Of a stretch of 28,055 nucleotides of DNA, positions 7,635 through 15,290 are shown piece by piece. The stretch covers positions 1 through 28,055 of the forward strand of contig CAYFOO010000013.1 in assembly GCA_964344775.1 (NCBI GenBank), written 5' to 3'. Below the pieces are notes generated by a model. That model was given only the letters and a program-made list of their open reading frames with translations, had not been told where the DNA came from and did no database searches. Positions within the stretch are counted from its first letter, which is position 1. Every line of letters begins with the position of its first letter. The DNA is from CAYFMH01 sp964344775 (GTDB taxonomy: Bacteria; Patescibacteriota; Gracilibacteria; UBA4473). The translations under genes were made by a program, and so were the position numbers.

Positions 7635-7672
7635 TTCTTCATTCTGCATTCTTACTTCATCATTCTACATCC
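7631..7672 (-). repeat. Right heptamer array of S23 unit 1 (inverted)
   Basis: Six units in register. On the minus strand five of them start with GAA and the sixth with GGA (GAATGAA, GAATGCA, GGATGTA). The S23 stop codon is in the first unit and the stop codon of the converging glycosyltransferase overlaps the last two. Confidence 0.65.
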
Positions 7673-8513
7673 CCACCCACGCTTTTTTCCACTCTTTCCA
7701 CCAGTACGTTTCTGGAGAAAAAGGAGAAATAATCAAAGCTCCAAAGATTGCTAATTTTAACCCCAATAATTTTATTCCTCGAGGGAGAATTTTGATTTCT
7801 GGGTGTAAATTTTCAAATAGCTCTGCGTTTTTTCGGCTGTTTCTCGTGTTTTTCAAGACATCTTCCAGGCTCTGCAGATGATCGTGGAGGACTCGGCATT
7901 GTTCATTAAAAATAAGTTTTAGTCCTTTTTTTTGCAATCGATATCCAAATTCAGAATCTTCAAATCCCCATCCAGAAAAAGCTTCTGGGAATTTTTCATG
8001 CCCTACAAGAGCCTTTTTTATCGAAACATTGGAGGTATAAAAGTGTCGCCAATCGGCCCCGTTCTTCTTTATATTTTTGAAGTCAAACTGAGGATAATTC
8101 TCAATCCATTGATAAAAAGGATCCTTTGCTAATCGGGCCACCCAGGATACTTTCCCCAACATTCCGATATTTTTTTCCGGGTGTTTTGTGTGAAACGTAT
8201 GAACTTCATCCAGCCAATCTTCAGCAGGGATCGTATCATCCCCGATAAAAACGAGTATTTCTCCCGTAGCATTCTCAATGCCGATATTTCGAGCCGTGGC
8301 AGCACCAGATTTTTTTTCTGCTTCGAGAAATTTTATATTTTTGTTCTGGATTTTCTTTTCAAATTCCAAAAATTCTGTTGATTTTTCTCCATCAAAAATA
8401 ATCAAAATTTCTGGATTTATCTTTTTTGTATTTTTACCGCTTAAAATACCTTTCAAAACATTTTCTAGTTTTTCTATTCGTCCAATGGTTGGGATAATTA
8501 TTGAAATTTTCAT
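7665..8513 (-). CDS. Family 2 glycosyltransferase
   Basis: This is a GT-A fold enzyme that moves a sugar from a nucleotide donor to a surface glycan. The N terminus ISIIIPTIGR opens the fold. GAATARNIGIENATGEILVF (70-89) is the usual nucleotide-binding stretch, and GDD (91-93) is the metal-binding DxD-type motif. GWGFEDSEFGYRL (181-193) is the C-terminal catalytic/acceptor motif of this group, with E185 and D186 as candidate base residues. A hydrophobic segment near residues 245-265 may associate with the membrane. It is the last gene of a minus-strand run after the FdtA-like cupin, which fits deoxy-sugar surface glycan synthesis. The 3' end (last Gly-Met and stop) overlaps a heptamer array, so the true C terminus may have been altered. 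Confidence 0.88.
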   Translation of the reverse strand: MKISIIIPTIGRIEKLENVLKGILSGKNTKKINPEILIIFDGEKSTEFLEFEKKIQNKNIKFLEAEKKSGAATARNIGIENATGEILVFIGDDTIPAEDWLDEVHTFHTKHPEKNIGMLGKVSWVARLAKDPFYQWIENYPQFDFKNIKKNGADWRHFYTSNVSIKKALVGHEKFPEAFSGWGFEDSEFGYRLQKKGLKLIFNEQCRVLHDHLQSLEDVLKNTRNSRKNAELFENLHPEIKILPRGIKLLGLKLAIFGALIISPFSPETYWWKEWKKAWVGM

Positions 8514-8514
8514 A

Positions 8515-8577
8515 GATTAGTTATTAGTTTTTCGAACTTCGTTATTCGGTTTTGTTCGTTGTTAATTTCTCTTTGTT
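8515..8577 (-). repeat. Heptamer array 4 (9 units)
   Basis: Nine units in register fill the gap between the glycosyltransferase start and the cupin gene and run 14 bases into the cupin's 3' end. On the minus strand examples are AACAACG, ACTAATA and ACTAATC. A TT pair recurs every seven bases on the plus strand from 8517 to 8574. Confidence 0.65.
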
Positions 8578-8969
8578 CTCTGCAAAAACTCTTCTTTATT
8601 TACAATATAATTTTGCTCTCCTGAGAGATAATGCGTGGAAGAAAAGCACAACATCACTGCATCATCTGAAAAATTATGAAATTCGTGCCAACAATTTTTT
8701 CGAACTAAAAGTGCTTTGTTTTTTTGATCCAAAACAATCTCTGCTTCATTTTCTCCATCATTTACCAATGCAGTAATGGATCCAGATGCTGCTACAAAAA
8801 TTTCATCTTCGATCAAATGGGCATGTCCACCTCGGATTTGATCATTTTTCGCCGTCACCAGGTACACTCGTTTTACCACGAAAGGAAAATTTTCATCCAA
8901 TTCAAACGGGATGAGTTCACCTCGTTCATCAGAAAAATATGGAAAATCAATTACTTCAAATTTTTTCAT
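8562..8969 (-). CDS. FdtA/QdtA-like cupin (dTDP-sugar ketoisomerase family)
   Basis: A 135-aa single-domain cupin. The family (WxcM-like, FdtA, QdtA) isomerises dTDP-4-keto-6-deoxyglucose to the 3-keto form on the way to 3-amino-deoxy sugars. The signature RGGHAH (residues 46-51) carries the histidine pair of the active site, and NCWHEFHNF (about 92-100) is the second conserved block. No aminotransferase lies beside it, so the product is uncertain. The ATG overlaps the TGA of the upstream protease (ATGA), which shows translational coupling. The glycosyltransferase follows after 48 bases, consistent with an operon. The last residues RTKRN are encoded within heptamer repeats. Confidence 0.88.
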   Translation of the reverse strand: MKKFEVIDFPYFSDERGELIPFELDENFPFVVKRVYLVTAKNDQIRGGHAHLIEDEIFVAASGSITALVNDGENEAEIVLDQKNKALLVRKNCWHEFHNFSDDAVMLCFSSTHYLSGEQNYIVNKEEFLQRTKRN

Positions 8970-10042
8970 CGTCTTCGTCGGTAAGTATAGGTACGCCCCC
9001 TTGACCGATAAGTATTTACTCTTCGCTTCTTTTTTATGGTTGTTTTTTTTCGTGGTGCATAACTGTATCTCTTGTTTCTTATTTTTGTAGTGTATTTTTT
9101 TGAGGATTTTGTACTTCTTTTGGTACTTCTTTTTTTTGGATAGTATGACCGTCGAGACTTTGTCTTTCTTTTACTAGAAACCTTGGATTTTGAAGTTTTT
9201 GAAATGTAGGTTCGACCGCGTCTTTCTTTTGTTTTTATCACATTTTTGGGGTTTGTATTTCGGTTATAAAAAGTGAGTACTTCCGGTGATATTTCTGGAT
9301 TTTTATCTTTATTATCTGCAACCCACTGACCGAGTTGATCATATTTTAAAATCAAAGCATTAAATTCTTTGTCTCTCAAAGTAGGAATTCCGATAAATTC
9401 TCCAAAAGCATTGAAAGCCGCACCGCCAGAATTTCCAAAATTTACTTTTGAATTGGTGAGGAAGTATTGTCCACCAGTAGATTTCAACGTTCCGGCCCCA
9501 GTGATTTTTCCTCTGGTGATAGTGAGCTTGTCGCCTCCAATTTTCAAAGTTCCTCCTTTTTGGACCCATTCCTTTACCTTTTGATAAGTCTGGTTTCCAC
9601 CGAAGTTTTGTAGCCCTTGAATGGCGGCCACAGGGAATCCTTCGATTCTGATCCGGTCTCCTAGTTTTTGAATACGGTTGGTGAGGCGAACATGTGGAAA
9701 AAATACTTTCTTCGAAATTGGTTTGATCAGAGCTGCATCGAATTTATCGTGAACAGAAATTACTACGGCTGGAACATTACATTCCACTGCTCGGGTTGAA
9801 CGCTGTTTTGCTGGACAGAGGAGGATGAAATCAGCAACATCATTTTCTCCAACAGCTACCACGTGCTTATTAGTGAGGACCAAATTTCTATCAATAGCGG
9901 TTCCTGAACCAGTTGAAACTGGTTTCAGTCTTTTAATTTTTTTATCCCACTGAAAAGTGATGATCTGCGTACTCTCCACGGACGCAAAAGCTGCCGGGGA
10001 AAAAACAAAAAAGCCTAAAAAAATGAAAAAGATTTTTTTCAC
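8966..10042 (-). CDS. Secreted trypsin-like serine protease with basic tail
   Basis: A signal peptide (residues 1-20, ending AFA|SV) leads into a chymotrypsin-fold domain of the HtrA/Glu-endopeptidase kind. The triad is H60 (LTNKHVV), D102 (HDKFDAALIK) and S205 (NFGNSGGAAF). No PDZ domain follows. Residues 260-358 are a low-complexity tail of about 40% Lys/Arg with many Ser, Thr and Tyr, ending in four arginines, and may bind an acidic surface polymer or nucleic acid. The start is GTG at 10042: it directly abuts a promoter (10049-10076), giving a leaderless message. It is one of two genes in the window ending in TGA, and overlaps the cupin start. Protease identity is secure; the tail's function is inferred. 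Confidence 0.85.
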   Translation of the reverse strand: MKKIFFIFLGFFVFSPAAFASVESTQIITFQWDKKIKRLKPVSTGSGTAIDRNLVLTNKHVVAVGENDVADFILLCPAKQRSTRAVECNVPAVVISVHDKFDAALIKPISKKVFFPHVRLTNRIQKLGDRIRIEGFPVAAIQGLQNFGGNQTYQKVKEWVQKGGTLKIGGDKLTITRGKITGAGTLKSTGGQYFLTNSKVNFGNSGGAAFNAFGEFIGIPTLRDKEFNALILKYDQLGQWVADNKDKNPEISPEVLTFYNRNTNPKNVIKTKERRGRTYISKTSKSKVSSKRKTKSRRSYYPKKRSTKRSTKSSKKYTTKIRNKRYSYAPRKKTTIKKKRRVNTYRSRGRTYTYRRRR

Positions 10043-10048
10043 GGAGGT

Positions 10049-10076
10049 AGGATAATTAGTTTCTATGAAAATTCAA
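10049..10076 (-). promoter_or_regulatory. Promoter of the protease-cupin-glycosyltransferase operon
   Basis: Read on the minus strand: -35 TTGAAT (10071-10076), 16-base spacer, -10 TATCCT (10049-10054). The predicted start coincides with the GTG at 10042. Confidence 0.45.
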
Positions 10077-10092
10077 TTATCTTTTTCAGATT

Positions 10093-10347
10093 CTAGTCTT
10101 TTTTTAAAACCCTTTTTACCTGTCTTGGTGCTTGAATATAAATAGGATTTTTACCTTCATTTGGACATCCTGGAAAACTTACAGAAGGTTTTCCTAGTTC
10201 AACTCCCCGATTGGAAGCAAGCTTCATAGTAGCCACTGATTGTCCATGTTCAATAGGAAGTTCTAGTTTAAGATGGGGGCTTGTCTCCAGCTGGAGATAA
10301 ACAGGTCCAACAATAGGAGATGGCGATATGTTGGGAGAATTTTTCAT
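10093..10347 (-). CDS. Hypothetical small protein, 84 aa
   Basis: I do not recognise the family. The protein has no signal peptide, is rich in proline and serine in its first 15 residues, and ends in a basic PRQVKRVLKKD. The middle (QLETSPHLKLELPIEHGQSVATMKL) reads as a small beta-rich domain. One cysteine is present in FPGCPNEGKNP. A strong promoter with a perfect -35 box lies 25-53 bases upstream, which supports a real, expressed gene. It sits on the same strand between the serine protease operon and the shikimate kinase-PurN gene. Confidence 0.5.
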   Translation of the reverse strand: MKNSPNISPSPIVGPVYLQLETSPHLKLELPIEHGQSVATMKLASNRGVELGKPSVSFPGCPNEGKNPIYIQAPRQVKRVLKKD

Positions 10348-10371
10348 TTTTTAACAATTAAATATAAAAAT

Positions 10372-10400
10372 ATTTTATAATTAAACATACCTCCTGTCAA
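10372..10400 (-). promoter_or_regulatory. Promoter of the 84-aa gene
   Basis: Read on the minus strand: consensus -35 TTGACA (10395-10400), 17-base spacer, -10 TAAAAT (10372-10377). The expected leader is about 18 bases. Confidence 0.65.
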
Positions 10401-10437
10401 ATTCTGTGAATTTTTTACCTTTTTCACAGTTTTTTTA

Positions 10438-11544
10438 TTATCTTTTTTCCAGCCATTCACAAAATCCAAGGATTTCTTGTTTTTGCACTTTTTTTCGCAG
10501 ATCTTCTACCTCATCATCCGGATCCACGAGAATTTTTCGTTGAAGTACCATTTCTCCACCATCGACTTCTTCACTCACTCGGTGAATGGTGCAACCGGTG
10601 TATTTTTCTTCGTGATCGAGCACTTTTTCATGTACTTCATCTGCCATTAGCCCGGCAAATTTTGGTAATAGAGATGGGTGGACATTGTAGCTAATTTTTC
10701 CGAATTGATCACAGTAGAGCTTTGAAAAAATCCGCATCCATCCAGCCAAGAGAATCATATCTGGCTGATGTGTTCGGAGAATATTGATGATTTGTCGATC
10801 GTATTCTTCACGGTCCATGCCTTTTTGTGATTCTACTACTTCAATATTTGGAATCTTTGCTTTTTTCGCTTTTTCCAGAGCTCCACAGTCTGGCTTATTC
10901 GTAATAAAAAGATCAAAAGTAGCATTCGGAACTCGTCCGGTTTTTTGCTGATCAAAAATTCCTTGCATAGTTGTCCCATTTCCGGAGGCCAGGATGGCCA
11001 CCTTTCTGTTTGGTGGGACAGGAGGCAAGAATCCATGAGGAAAAGAATCGAGTATTTTTTGAGCTTCTGTTTTGGGATCTCCTTCCAGCTCGGGAGTGAC
11101 TTCTATTTGAGCGATAGCTTGATAAATTCCTTTTCTTTGTTGCCAGAGTTGGTCGATTTCTTGTGCATGAGGAACATCCGGATTGAGTCGTGGGCGTGTT
11201 GTATCTTTCAATAAATATCGACGGACATCACTGAAATCCGGATTCAAAAACACAAACTTTCCACCTTTTTCCAGATTTTGAAGATTCTTCGAATTTTCTA
11301 GTGTTCCTCCACCGGTAGCTAAAATTCCAGAGAAATTTCGACAAAAATCATGTGTCACTTTTTGTTCTACTGCTCGAAAAACCTGCCAACCGTGTTTTTC
11401 TACAAACTGATAAATATCTTCACCCAAGAAGAATTCAATTTGCTCATCTAGATCAGCAAATGGTTGTTGAGCAAGCTCTGCCAAAGCTCTGCCAAAGGTA
11501 GTTTTTCCACAGCCTCTAAATCCAATAAGTATGACGTTGTGCAT
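10438..11544 (-). CDS. Shikimate kinase - phosphoribosylglycinamide formyltransferase fusion
   Basis: Two enzymes share one chain. Residues 1-168 are shikimate kinase (AroK): Walker A GFRGCGKT (8-15), substrate residues D34 in FADLDEQIE and R57, GGG (78-80), and the lid arginine in TRPRL (117-121). This domain phosphorylates shikimate in chorismate synthesis. Residues 180-368 are PurN: SGNGTTMQ (187-194) binds glycinamide ribonucleotide, GWMRIF (268-273) lines the folate pocket, and the catalytic trio is N287 and H289 (YNVHPSLLPKFAG) and D328 (EEVDGGEMVLQ). It transfers formyl from 10-formyl-THF in purine synthesis. The linker (170-179) is short and proline-rich. No stop or frameshift separates the domains, and no other aro or pur gene is in the window. 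Both active sites look intact. Confidence 0.92.
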   Translation of the reverse strand: MHNVILIGFRGCGKTTFGRALAELAQQPFADLDEQIEFFLGEDIYQFVEKHGWQVFRAVEQKVTHDFCRNFSGILATGGGTLENSKNLQNLEKGGKFVFLNPDFSDVRRYLLKDTTRPRLNPDVPHAQEIDQLWQQRKGIYQAIAQIEVTPELEGDPKTEAQKILDSFPHGFLPPVPPNRKVAILASGNGTTMQGIFDQQKTGRVPNATFDLFITNKPDCGALEKAKKAKIPNIEVVESQKGMDREEYDRQIINILRTHQPDMILLAGWMRIFSKLYCDQFGKISYNVHPSLLPKFAGLMADEVHEKVLDHEEKYTGCTIHRVSEEVDGGEMVLQRKILVDPDDEVEDLRKKVQKQEILGFCEWLEKR

Positions 11545-11588
11545 GGTAATTCAATTCAAAATTTTTAATTTCTAAACAATTTTTCAGG

Positions 11589-11658
11589 TCTAATTTCTAA
11601 TTTTCATTATCTTTTTAATACCTGTTCCCTGTTCCCTGTTTCCTGAAAACTGATACTT
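11589..11658. repeat. Heptamer array 5 (10 units)
   Basis: Ten 7-base units in register lie between the divergent kinase-PurN and protease genes. The unit type drifts from TCTAATT (twice) to GTTCCCT (twice) to GATACTT. The CCCTGTT block resembles the heptanucleotide STRR repeats known from cyanobacteria in form only. Confidence 0.6.
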
Positions 11659-11714
11659 GGACTCCTCTTATAGCAGAATTCTTTTTAGATATCAAGTTTT
11701 TAGCGAGAGAGAAA

Positions 11715-11742
11715 TTGACCGAGTGGTTTTTTCCTCTACACT
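11715..11742 (+). promoter_or_regulatory. Promoter of the SLH-protease gene
   Basis: -35 TTGACC (11715-11720), 16-base spacer, -10 TACACT (11737-11742). The leader would be about 26 bases and contains no Shine-Dalgarno. Confidence 0.5.
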
Positions 11743-11774
11743 TCTTTCATCATTTACTTACCTATTTTTGAACT

Positions 11775-13589
11775 ATGAAAAGATTTATCGCTGTTTTTTG
11801 TGCACTTTTTGTATTAGCTCCGTCGACACTAGCATTTCGTGATATTTCTCCGAATTCTAGCCTGCTTCCGGCTATTGAAAATCTGGTAAACCGAGGTGTA
11901 CTTACCGATAAAGGATTCTTTCGACCTGATGCACCAGTGCCTGCCAAGATGTTTTGGGAAGTGATCCTTCGAGATGCTGGATTTGATCCGAATTCTGCTC
12001 AGTTTGGGACTCCTCTTCCCCCAAATATAAAAGAAAATGACCCGTTGGCTCAGTTTCTCCGAGAAGCGATTCGTCGAGGATTTATTTCAGTAGAAGAACC
12101 TTTTGATGGCACAAAATCAATTACTCGGCTCCAAGCAATCAAAACTATTGTTAAAACTAAAGCTATTTTGCCCCCTAAAAAAAATTCAAAACTTTTCATG
12201 AAAAAGATTTCCGGAGTTTCTCCTCGTGCAAAATATTTAAAGGAAGTAGAAGCAGCATTAGCTTCTGAAATTTTAGAACAACGGGATATCGATCCACTCA
12301 GGCCTTTTGATCGGGTGACTCGACGGGATTTTGTCACTTGGCTCTACCGATTTGATGACCACGGGATGAAGAAATCAAGCCTTGAAAAAAGTCGATTCAA
12401 ATCTCCGAAAATCAAAAAATCCACTAGATCTTCAAAAATAAAAAAACGAGGAACACAAAAAGATATGAAAATTGAAATATTGACTGGAAGAGATTTAGAA
12501 GATGATACCAGTTTTGATATCCCCAACGGACGTGTGTTGAAATCAGTTTTTAATACGATCAATGATCGATACAAATTTAGCGAGCAACTGACCACAAAAA
12601 AGAAAAAAGAGATGATAGATGCAGCTATTGCTGCCATGGTGAAGGCTTTGGGAGATAAATACTCTTCTTATATTGAACCAGCAAAGGTGAAAGAGTTCAA
12701 GGACGATCTCAATGGAAAATTTGAAGGGATTGGGGCCCATGTAGAAATGTTTGATGATGGTCTCACTATCACCGCTCCACTCAAAGGTTCTCCAGCTGAG
12801 AAAGCAGGTATTTTGCCAGGAGATGTGATCATAAAAGTAGATGGTGATTCAATTGAAGATAAACCTATTCGAGAAATAGTGGATCTTATTCGTGGGCCGA
12901 AAGGAACGACGGTTACCTTAACTGTCACTCGGGATGGAATCGAAATAGATATCCCAGTAGTGAGAGGGGAGATTACCGTTCCTTCCATCACTTTGGAATG
13001 GAAAAACTCAATTCCAATTATTGGAGTTCATCAGTTTGATCGAAAAACAGCACGAGATTTTGCTAAAATTTTGAAAAATCAGGTATTGATCAAACGACCG
13101 AGAGGAATTGTTCTTGATCTTCGTAATAATCCTGGTGGATATCTCACTTCTGCGGTGGATATGGGGGAGTTTTTCCTCAATAAGGGAGAATTAATCTTTT
13201 CCGTAGAATATAAAGATGGGGATCGAGAATATCGAGCATCTCGAACAGGAGAATTAGCTGACTTCACTGGAAAAATAGTAGTACTCCAAAACAAAGGATC
13301 GGCTAGTGCTTCAGAGATCTTGGCAGGGATGCTTCAGGATTATGAGATTGCCAAAATCATTGGAGAAGCTTCGACTGGAAAGGGAACCGTTCAGGAAATT
13401 AATAATTATGCAAATGGCTCTACCCTCAAGCTGACCATCGCCAAGTGGCTCACGCCCAAAAAACGATGGATTCATGAAAAAGGAGTCACTCCGGATCGGG
13501 AAGTATCAAAAGCTACCTCAGAAGAACGAAAGAAAGGAATAGATCGACAGTTAGATACAGCGGTGAGAGAGGTTTTGAAGGGGAAATAA
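11775..13589 (+). CDS. C-terminal processing protease (S41) with N-terminal SLH-like region
   Basis: A signal peptide (1-20) is followed by two or three diverged SLH-like modules at about 21-190 (FRDISPNSSLLPAIENLVNRG, FRPDAPVPAKMFWEVILRD, RPFDRVTRRDFVTWLYRF), then a Lys/Ser-rich linker. The protease has the N-terminal helical part (about 250-300), a PDZ domain (about 310-395; DGLTITAPLKGSPAEKAGILPGDVI) and the S41 core. The Ser-Lys dyad is S511 (GSASASEI, 508-515) and K536 (STGKGTVQ). Their spacing of 25 equals that of D1-processing protease. These enzymes trim C termini of exported proteins; the SLH part would tether it to the cell wall polymer. It converges with the VanW gene with only one base between the stops. 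Confidence 0.9.
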   Translation: MKRFIAVFCALFVLAPSTLAFRDISPNSSLLPAIENLVNRGVLTDKGFFRPDAPVPAKMFWEVILRDAGFDPNSAQFGTPLPPNIKENDPLAQFLREAIRRGFISVEEPFDGTKSITRLQAIKTIVKTKAILPPKKNSKLFMKKISGVSPRAKYLKEVEAALASEILEQRDIDPLRPFDRVTRRDFVTWLYRFDDHGMKKSSLEKSRFKSPKIKKSTRSSKIKKRGTQKDMKIEILTGRDLEDDTSFDIPNGRVLKSVFNTINDRYKFSEQLTTKKKKEMIDAAIAAMVKALGDKYSSYIEPAKVKEFKDDLNGKFEGIGAHVEMFDDGLTITAPLKGSPAEKAGILPGDVIIKVDGDSIEDKPIREIVDLIRGPKGTTVTLTVTRDGIEIDIPVVRGEITVPSITLEWKNSIPIIGVHQFDRKTARDFAKILKNQVLIKRPRGIVLDLRNNPGGYLTSAVDMGEFFLNKGELIFSVEYKDGDREYRASRTGELADFTGKIVVLQNKGSASASEILAGMLQDYEIAKIIGEASTGKGTVQEINNYANGSTLKLTIAKWLTPKKRWIHEKGVTPDREVSKATSEERKKGIDRQLDTAVREVLKGK

Positions 13590-13590
13590 A

Positions 13591-14835
13591 TTAATTTCGG
13601 TTTCCTCTGTCTACAGCTACTTCTCTTGGTCGTCCTTTCATAATCTGTGCCCTCCAGGGTCGATAATCAGAGGTGATAATTTCTTCTTGCCATCGTCCAT
13701 TCTTTTCAATTTTTCGAACCCATTCGGCGTGCAGTCCATCATGTGATCCAGAGATCCATTTGGTTTTTCCCGGAGGGAGTGTGTTGGTCATTATGACTCG
13801 TGGAGGACGAGTATTTGGCCGGATATCAGAGATAAAAGGGCCTTCAGTGACAACCTTCCGATCATCGCTGGTTCCATAAAACACGAAGTAGAGATTATCC
13901 CCTTCAGTAAATGTCTGAATCAAAATATCTCCCGGAGTATCATTTTTGAACTCAAAATCTTGCCCCCCCAAATAGATCGTGGCATCGATTCCAATGGGTT
14001 TGTAATAGGGGACAGCGTAGGAGTGATTTCGACGATTCAAGATGGGAAATCCACCAAAAAATGCGGCACGGAACGCTGTAGTGGAGACTTGGCAAGTTCC
14101 ACCACCGAGTTCTTTGCTCAGATTATTTCCCAGAATGACCAATTCTTTCACAAATCCATCCCGTTCAGATACATTTTTGAGTTGATGGTTAAAAGAAAAA
14201 TTCTTCCCCTTTCCCAAAACGTAACCATTAAATTTCCGAGCTGCTGCACGGATATTTTGTCTCCTCTGGTCAGATGATCCGGAGAAATTGGATTTTCCGA
14301 TAGCCACGATTTCTTGAATTCCTTGTTCTTCCAATTTCGGATCTACCACCACTCGAGAAAAACTTTTCTTTGCCGGCACTCGAACATTTTTATCTTCACT
14401 TTTTCTTGCTAGTTCTAGAAGGTCTTTGAGACGAGATTTATCAATTTTGTACCCTTCTTTTGGAACTCCATCGAAGGTAATGTTATTATTTTTATCTGCA
14501 TAAATTTCTACGGCATTTTCCATTTCACTCAGAGCCAAAGCATCTTCGAAGAAATGCTGAAGACCTTTTGTTGAGATTTGTGTTTCGAATTCTGTTTCGA
14601 TTGGAAGTAAGTCACTTTCTTTCGCCAAAAGCGTACCCGTGAGATCAACCGGCAATCTTTGAGTCCCTACACGAAGAAAATGCTTGGGAACTTTTGTCAG
14701 AAGCTCTGGTTGTGCTTCAAAATTGATAGTGATATTTCGATCATCAAAAATCAGGTTTACCTCATCTCCCTTTTCCGCAAACGTAGTGAATGGAAAAAGG
14801 AAAAATCCAAGTAAAGTGGCTAATTTTGTTTTCAT
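13591..14835 (-). CDS. Exported VanW-family protein
   Basis: A signal peptide (1-20) precedes an N-terminal region of about 180 residues that is beta-rich and not specifically recognised. Residues about 195-335 are the VanW domain: RRQNIRAAARKFNGYVLGKGKNFSFNHQL, then GGGTCQVSTTAFRAAFFGGF and RRNHSYAVPYYKPIGIDATIY. VanW proteins occur in some vancomycin resistance clusters and in many Gram-positive and CPR envelopes; the biochemical role is not established. The C terminus is a small G5-like beta stretch (about 360-400). A -10 TATAAT lies nine bases upstream of the ATG. It converges with the SLH-protease gene, and both act outside the cytoplasm. Confidence 0.87.
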   Translation of the reverse strand: MKTKLATLLGFFLFPFTTFAEKGDEVNLIFDDRNITINFEAQPELLTKVPKHFLRVGTQRLPVDLTGTLLAKESDLLPIETEFETQISTKGLQHFFEDALALSEMENAVEIYADKNNNITFDGVPKEGYKIDKSRLKDLLELARKSEDKNVRVPAKKSFSRVVVDPKLEEQGIQEIVAIGKSNFSGSSDQRRQNIRAAARKFNGYVLGKGKNFSFNHQLKNVSERDGFVKELVILGNNLSKELGGGTCQVSTTAFRAAFFGGFPILNRRNHSYAVPYYKPIGIDATIYLGGQDFEFKNDTPGDILIQTFTEGDNLYFVFYGTSDDRKVVTEGPFISDIRPNTRPPRVIMTNTLPPGKTKWISGSHDGLHAEWVRKIEKNGRWQEEIITSDYRPWRAQIMKGRPREVAVDRGNRN

Positions 14836-14843
14836 TCTTTATT

Positions 14844-14871
14844 ATTATACCCCAAAAGCCCCGAAAAACAA
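14844..14871 (-). promoter_or_regulatory. Promoter at the start codon of the VanW gene
   Basis: Read on the minus strand: weak -35 TTGTTT (14866-14871), 16-base spacer, perfect -10 TATAAT (14844-14849). The ATG begins at 14835, so the leader would be 0-3 bases. Confidence 0.55.
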
Positions 14872-15014
14872 AGTGGTGAATTAATTTTTAGCATCCTTCT
14901 TTTTAGATGATGTTGCGGATAATTGCAAATTTTGTTGAATTTTCGAGAAAGGGATGAGACAGAAAAAGAAGTGGTAAAAAGGTGTCGGGGATGGATATTT
15001 AAAATTTACACAGA

Positions 15015-15275
15015 TCAAAACTTAGTTGGATGACCATGCTTGATTAAATTCTCTTTCTTAGTTCTCGTCCATTTTTTTACTTGAGACTCCCTCTTGGCGG
15101 CTTCAGATCTAGTAGGATATTCTTCCGAATATTCAACTTTTATTGGTCGACGAGCTCTTGTATATTTTGCACCTTCTCCATTGTTGTGCTTTTCTTCCCG
15201 ATTTTTTACATCCTTACAATGTCCCGCATACAACGAACTATCTGAACATCGAGCCAGGTAAAAAAAATAAGCCAT
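15015..15275 (-). CDS. GIY-YIG nuclease-like protein (UvrC-N / YhbQ type)
   Basis: An 86-aa single-domain protein of the UPF0213/YhbQ kind, normal in length. The motif is degenerate but readable: YFFYLARCSDSSLYAGHC (2-20) replaces the usual VYxLxCxDGTLYxGxT, with alanine in place of the usual tyrosine-isoleucine neighbour of GIY. Next come the conserved HNNGEGAKYTRARRPIKVEY (30-49), the catalytic arginine block, and SEAAKRESQVKKWTRTKKENLI (57-78), with the metal-binding glutamate E64. Such stand-alone proteins are putative DNA nucleases of unclear role, common in CPR genomes. It ends in TGA, one of two such genes here. It lies on the same strand as tRNA-Val, 136 bases downstream of it. Confidence 0.85.
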   Translation of the reverse strand: MAYFFYLARCSDSSLYAGHCKDVKNREEKHNNGEGAKYTRARRPIKVEYSEEYPTRSEAAKRESQVKKWTRTKKENLIKHGHPTKF

Positions 15276-15290
15276 GTGAATAATATTGTC

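Larger units (their letters stand above)
7229..7672. mobile_element. S23 gene unit 1: S23 ORF between inverted heptamer arrays
   Basis: The S23 gene is enclosed by a left array (7229-7277) and an inverted right array (7631-7672), each in 7-base register. They share GAATGCAGAAT exactly: 7249-7259 on the left, and as its complement at 7641-7651 on the right. The start and stop codons of the gene both lie inside the arrays. The unit sits precisely between the recR stop and the end of the converging glycosyltransferase gene, whose stop codon is in the last heptamer. That geometry suggests insertion, but no transposase or target duplication is visible. Confidence 0.45.

Noticed and set aside
7229..7672. 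Diversity-generating retroelement (S23 copy read as Avd)
   Set aside because: No reverse transcriptase, template repeat or variable gene is present around either S23 gene.
10345..10389. 14-codon ORF ending in ATGA overlap with the 84-aa gene and preceded by AGGAGG
   Set aside because: The AGGAGG lies one base from its ATG, too close to act, and the ORF covers the -10 box of the predicted promoter.
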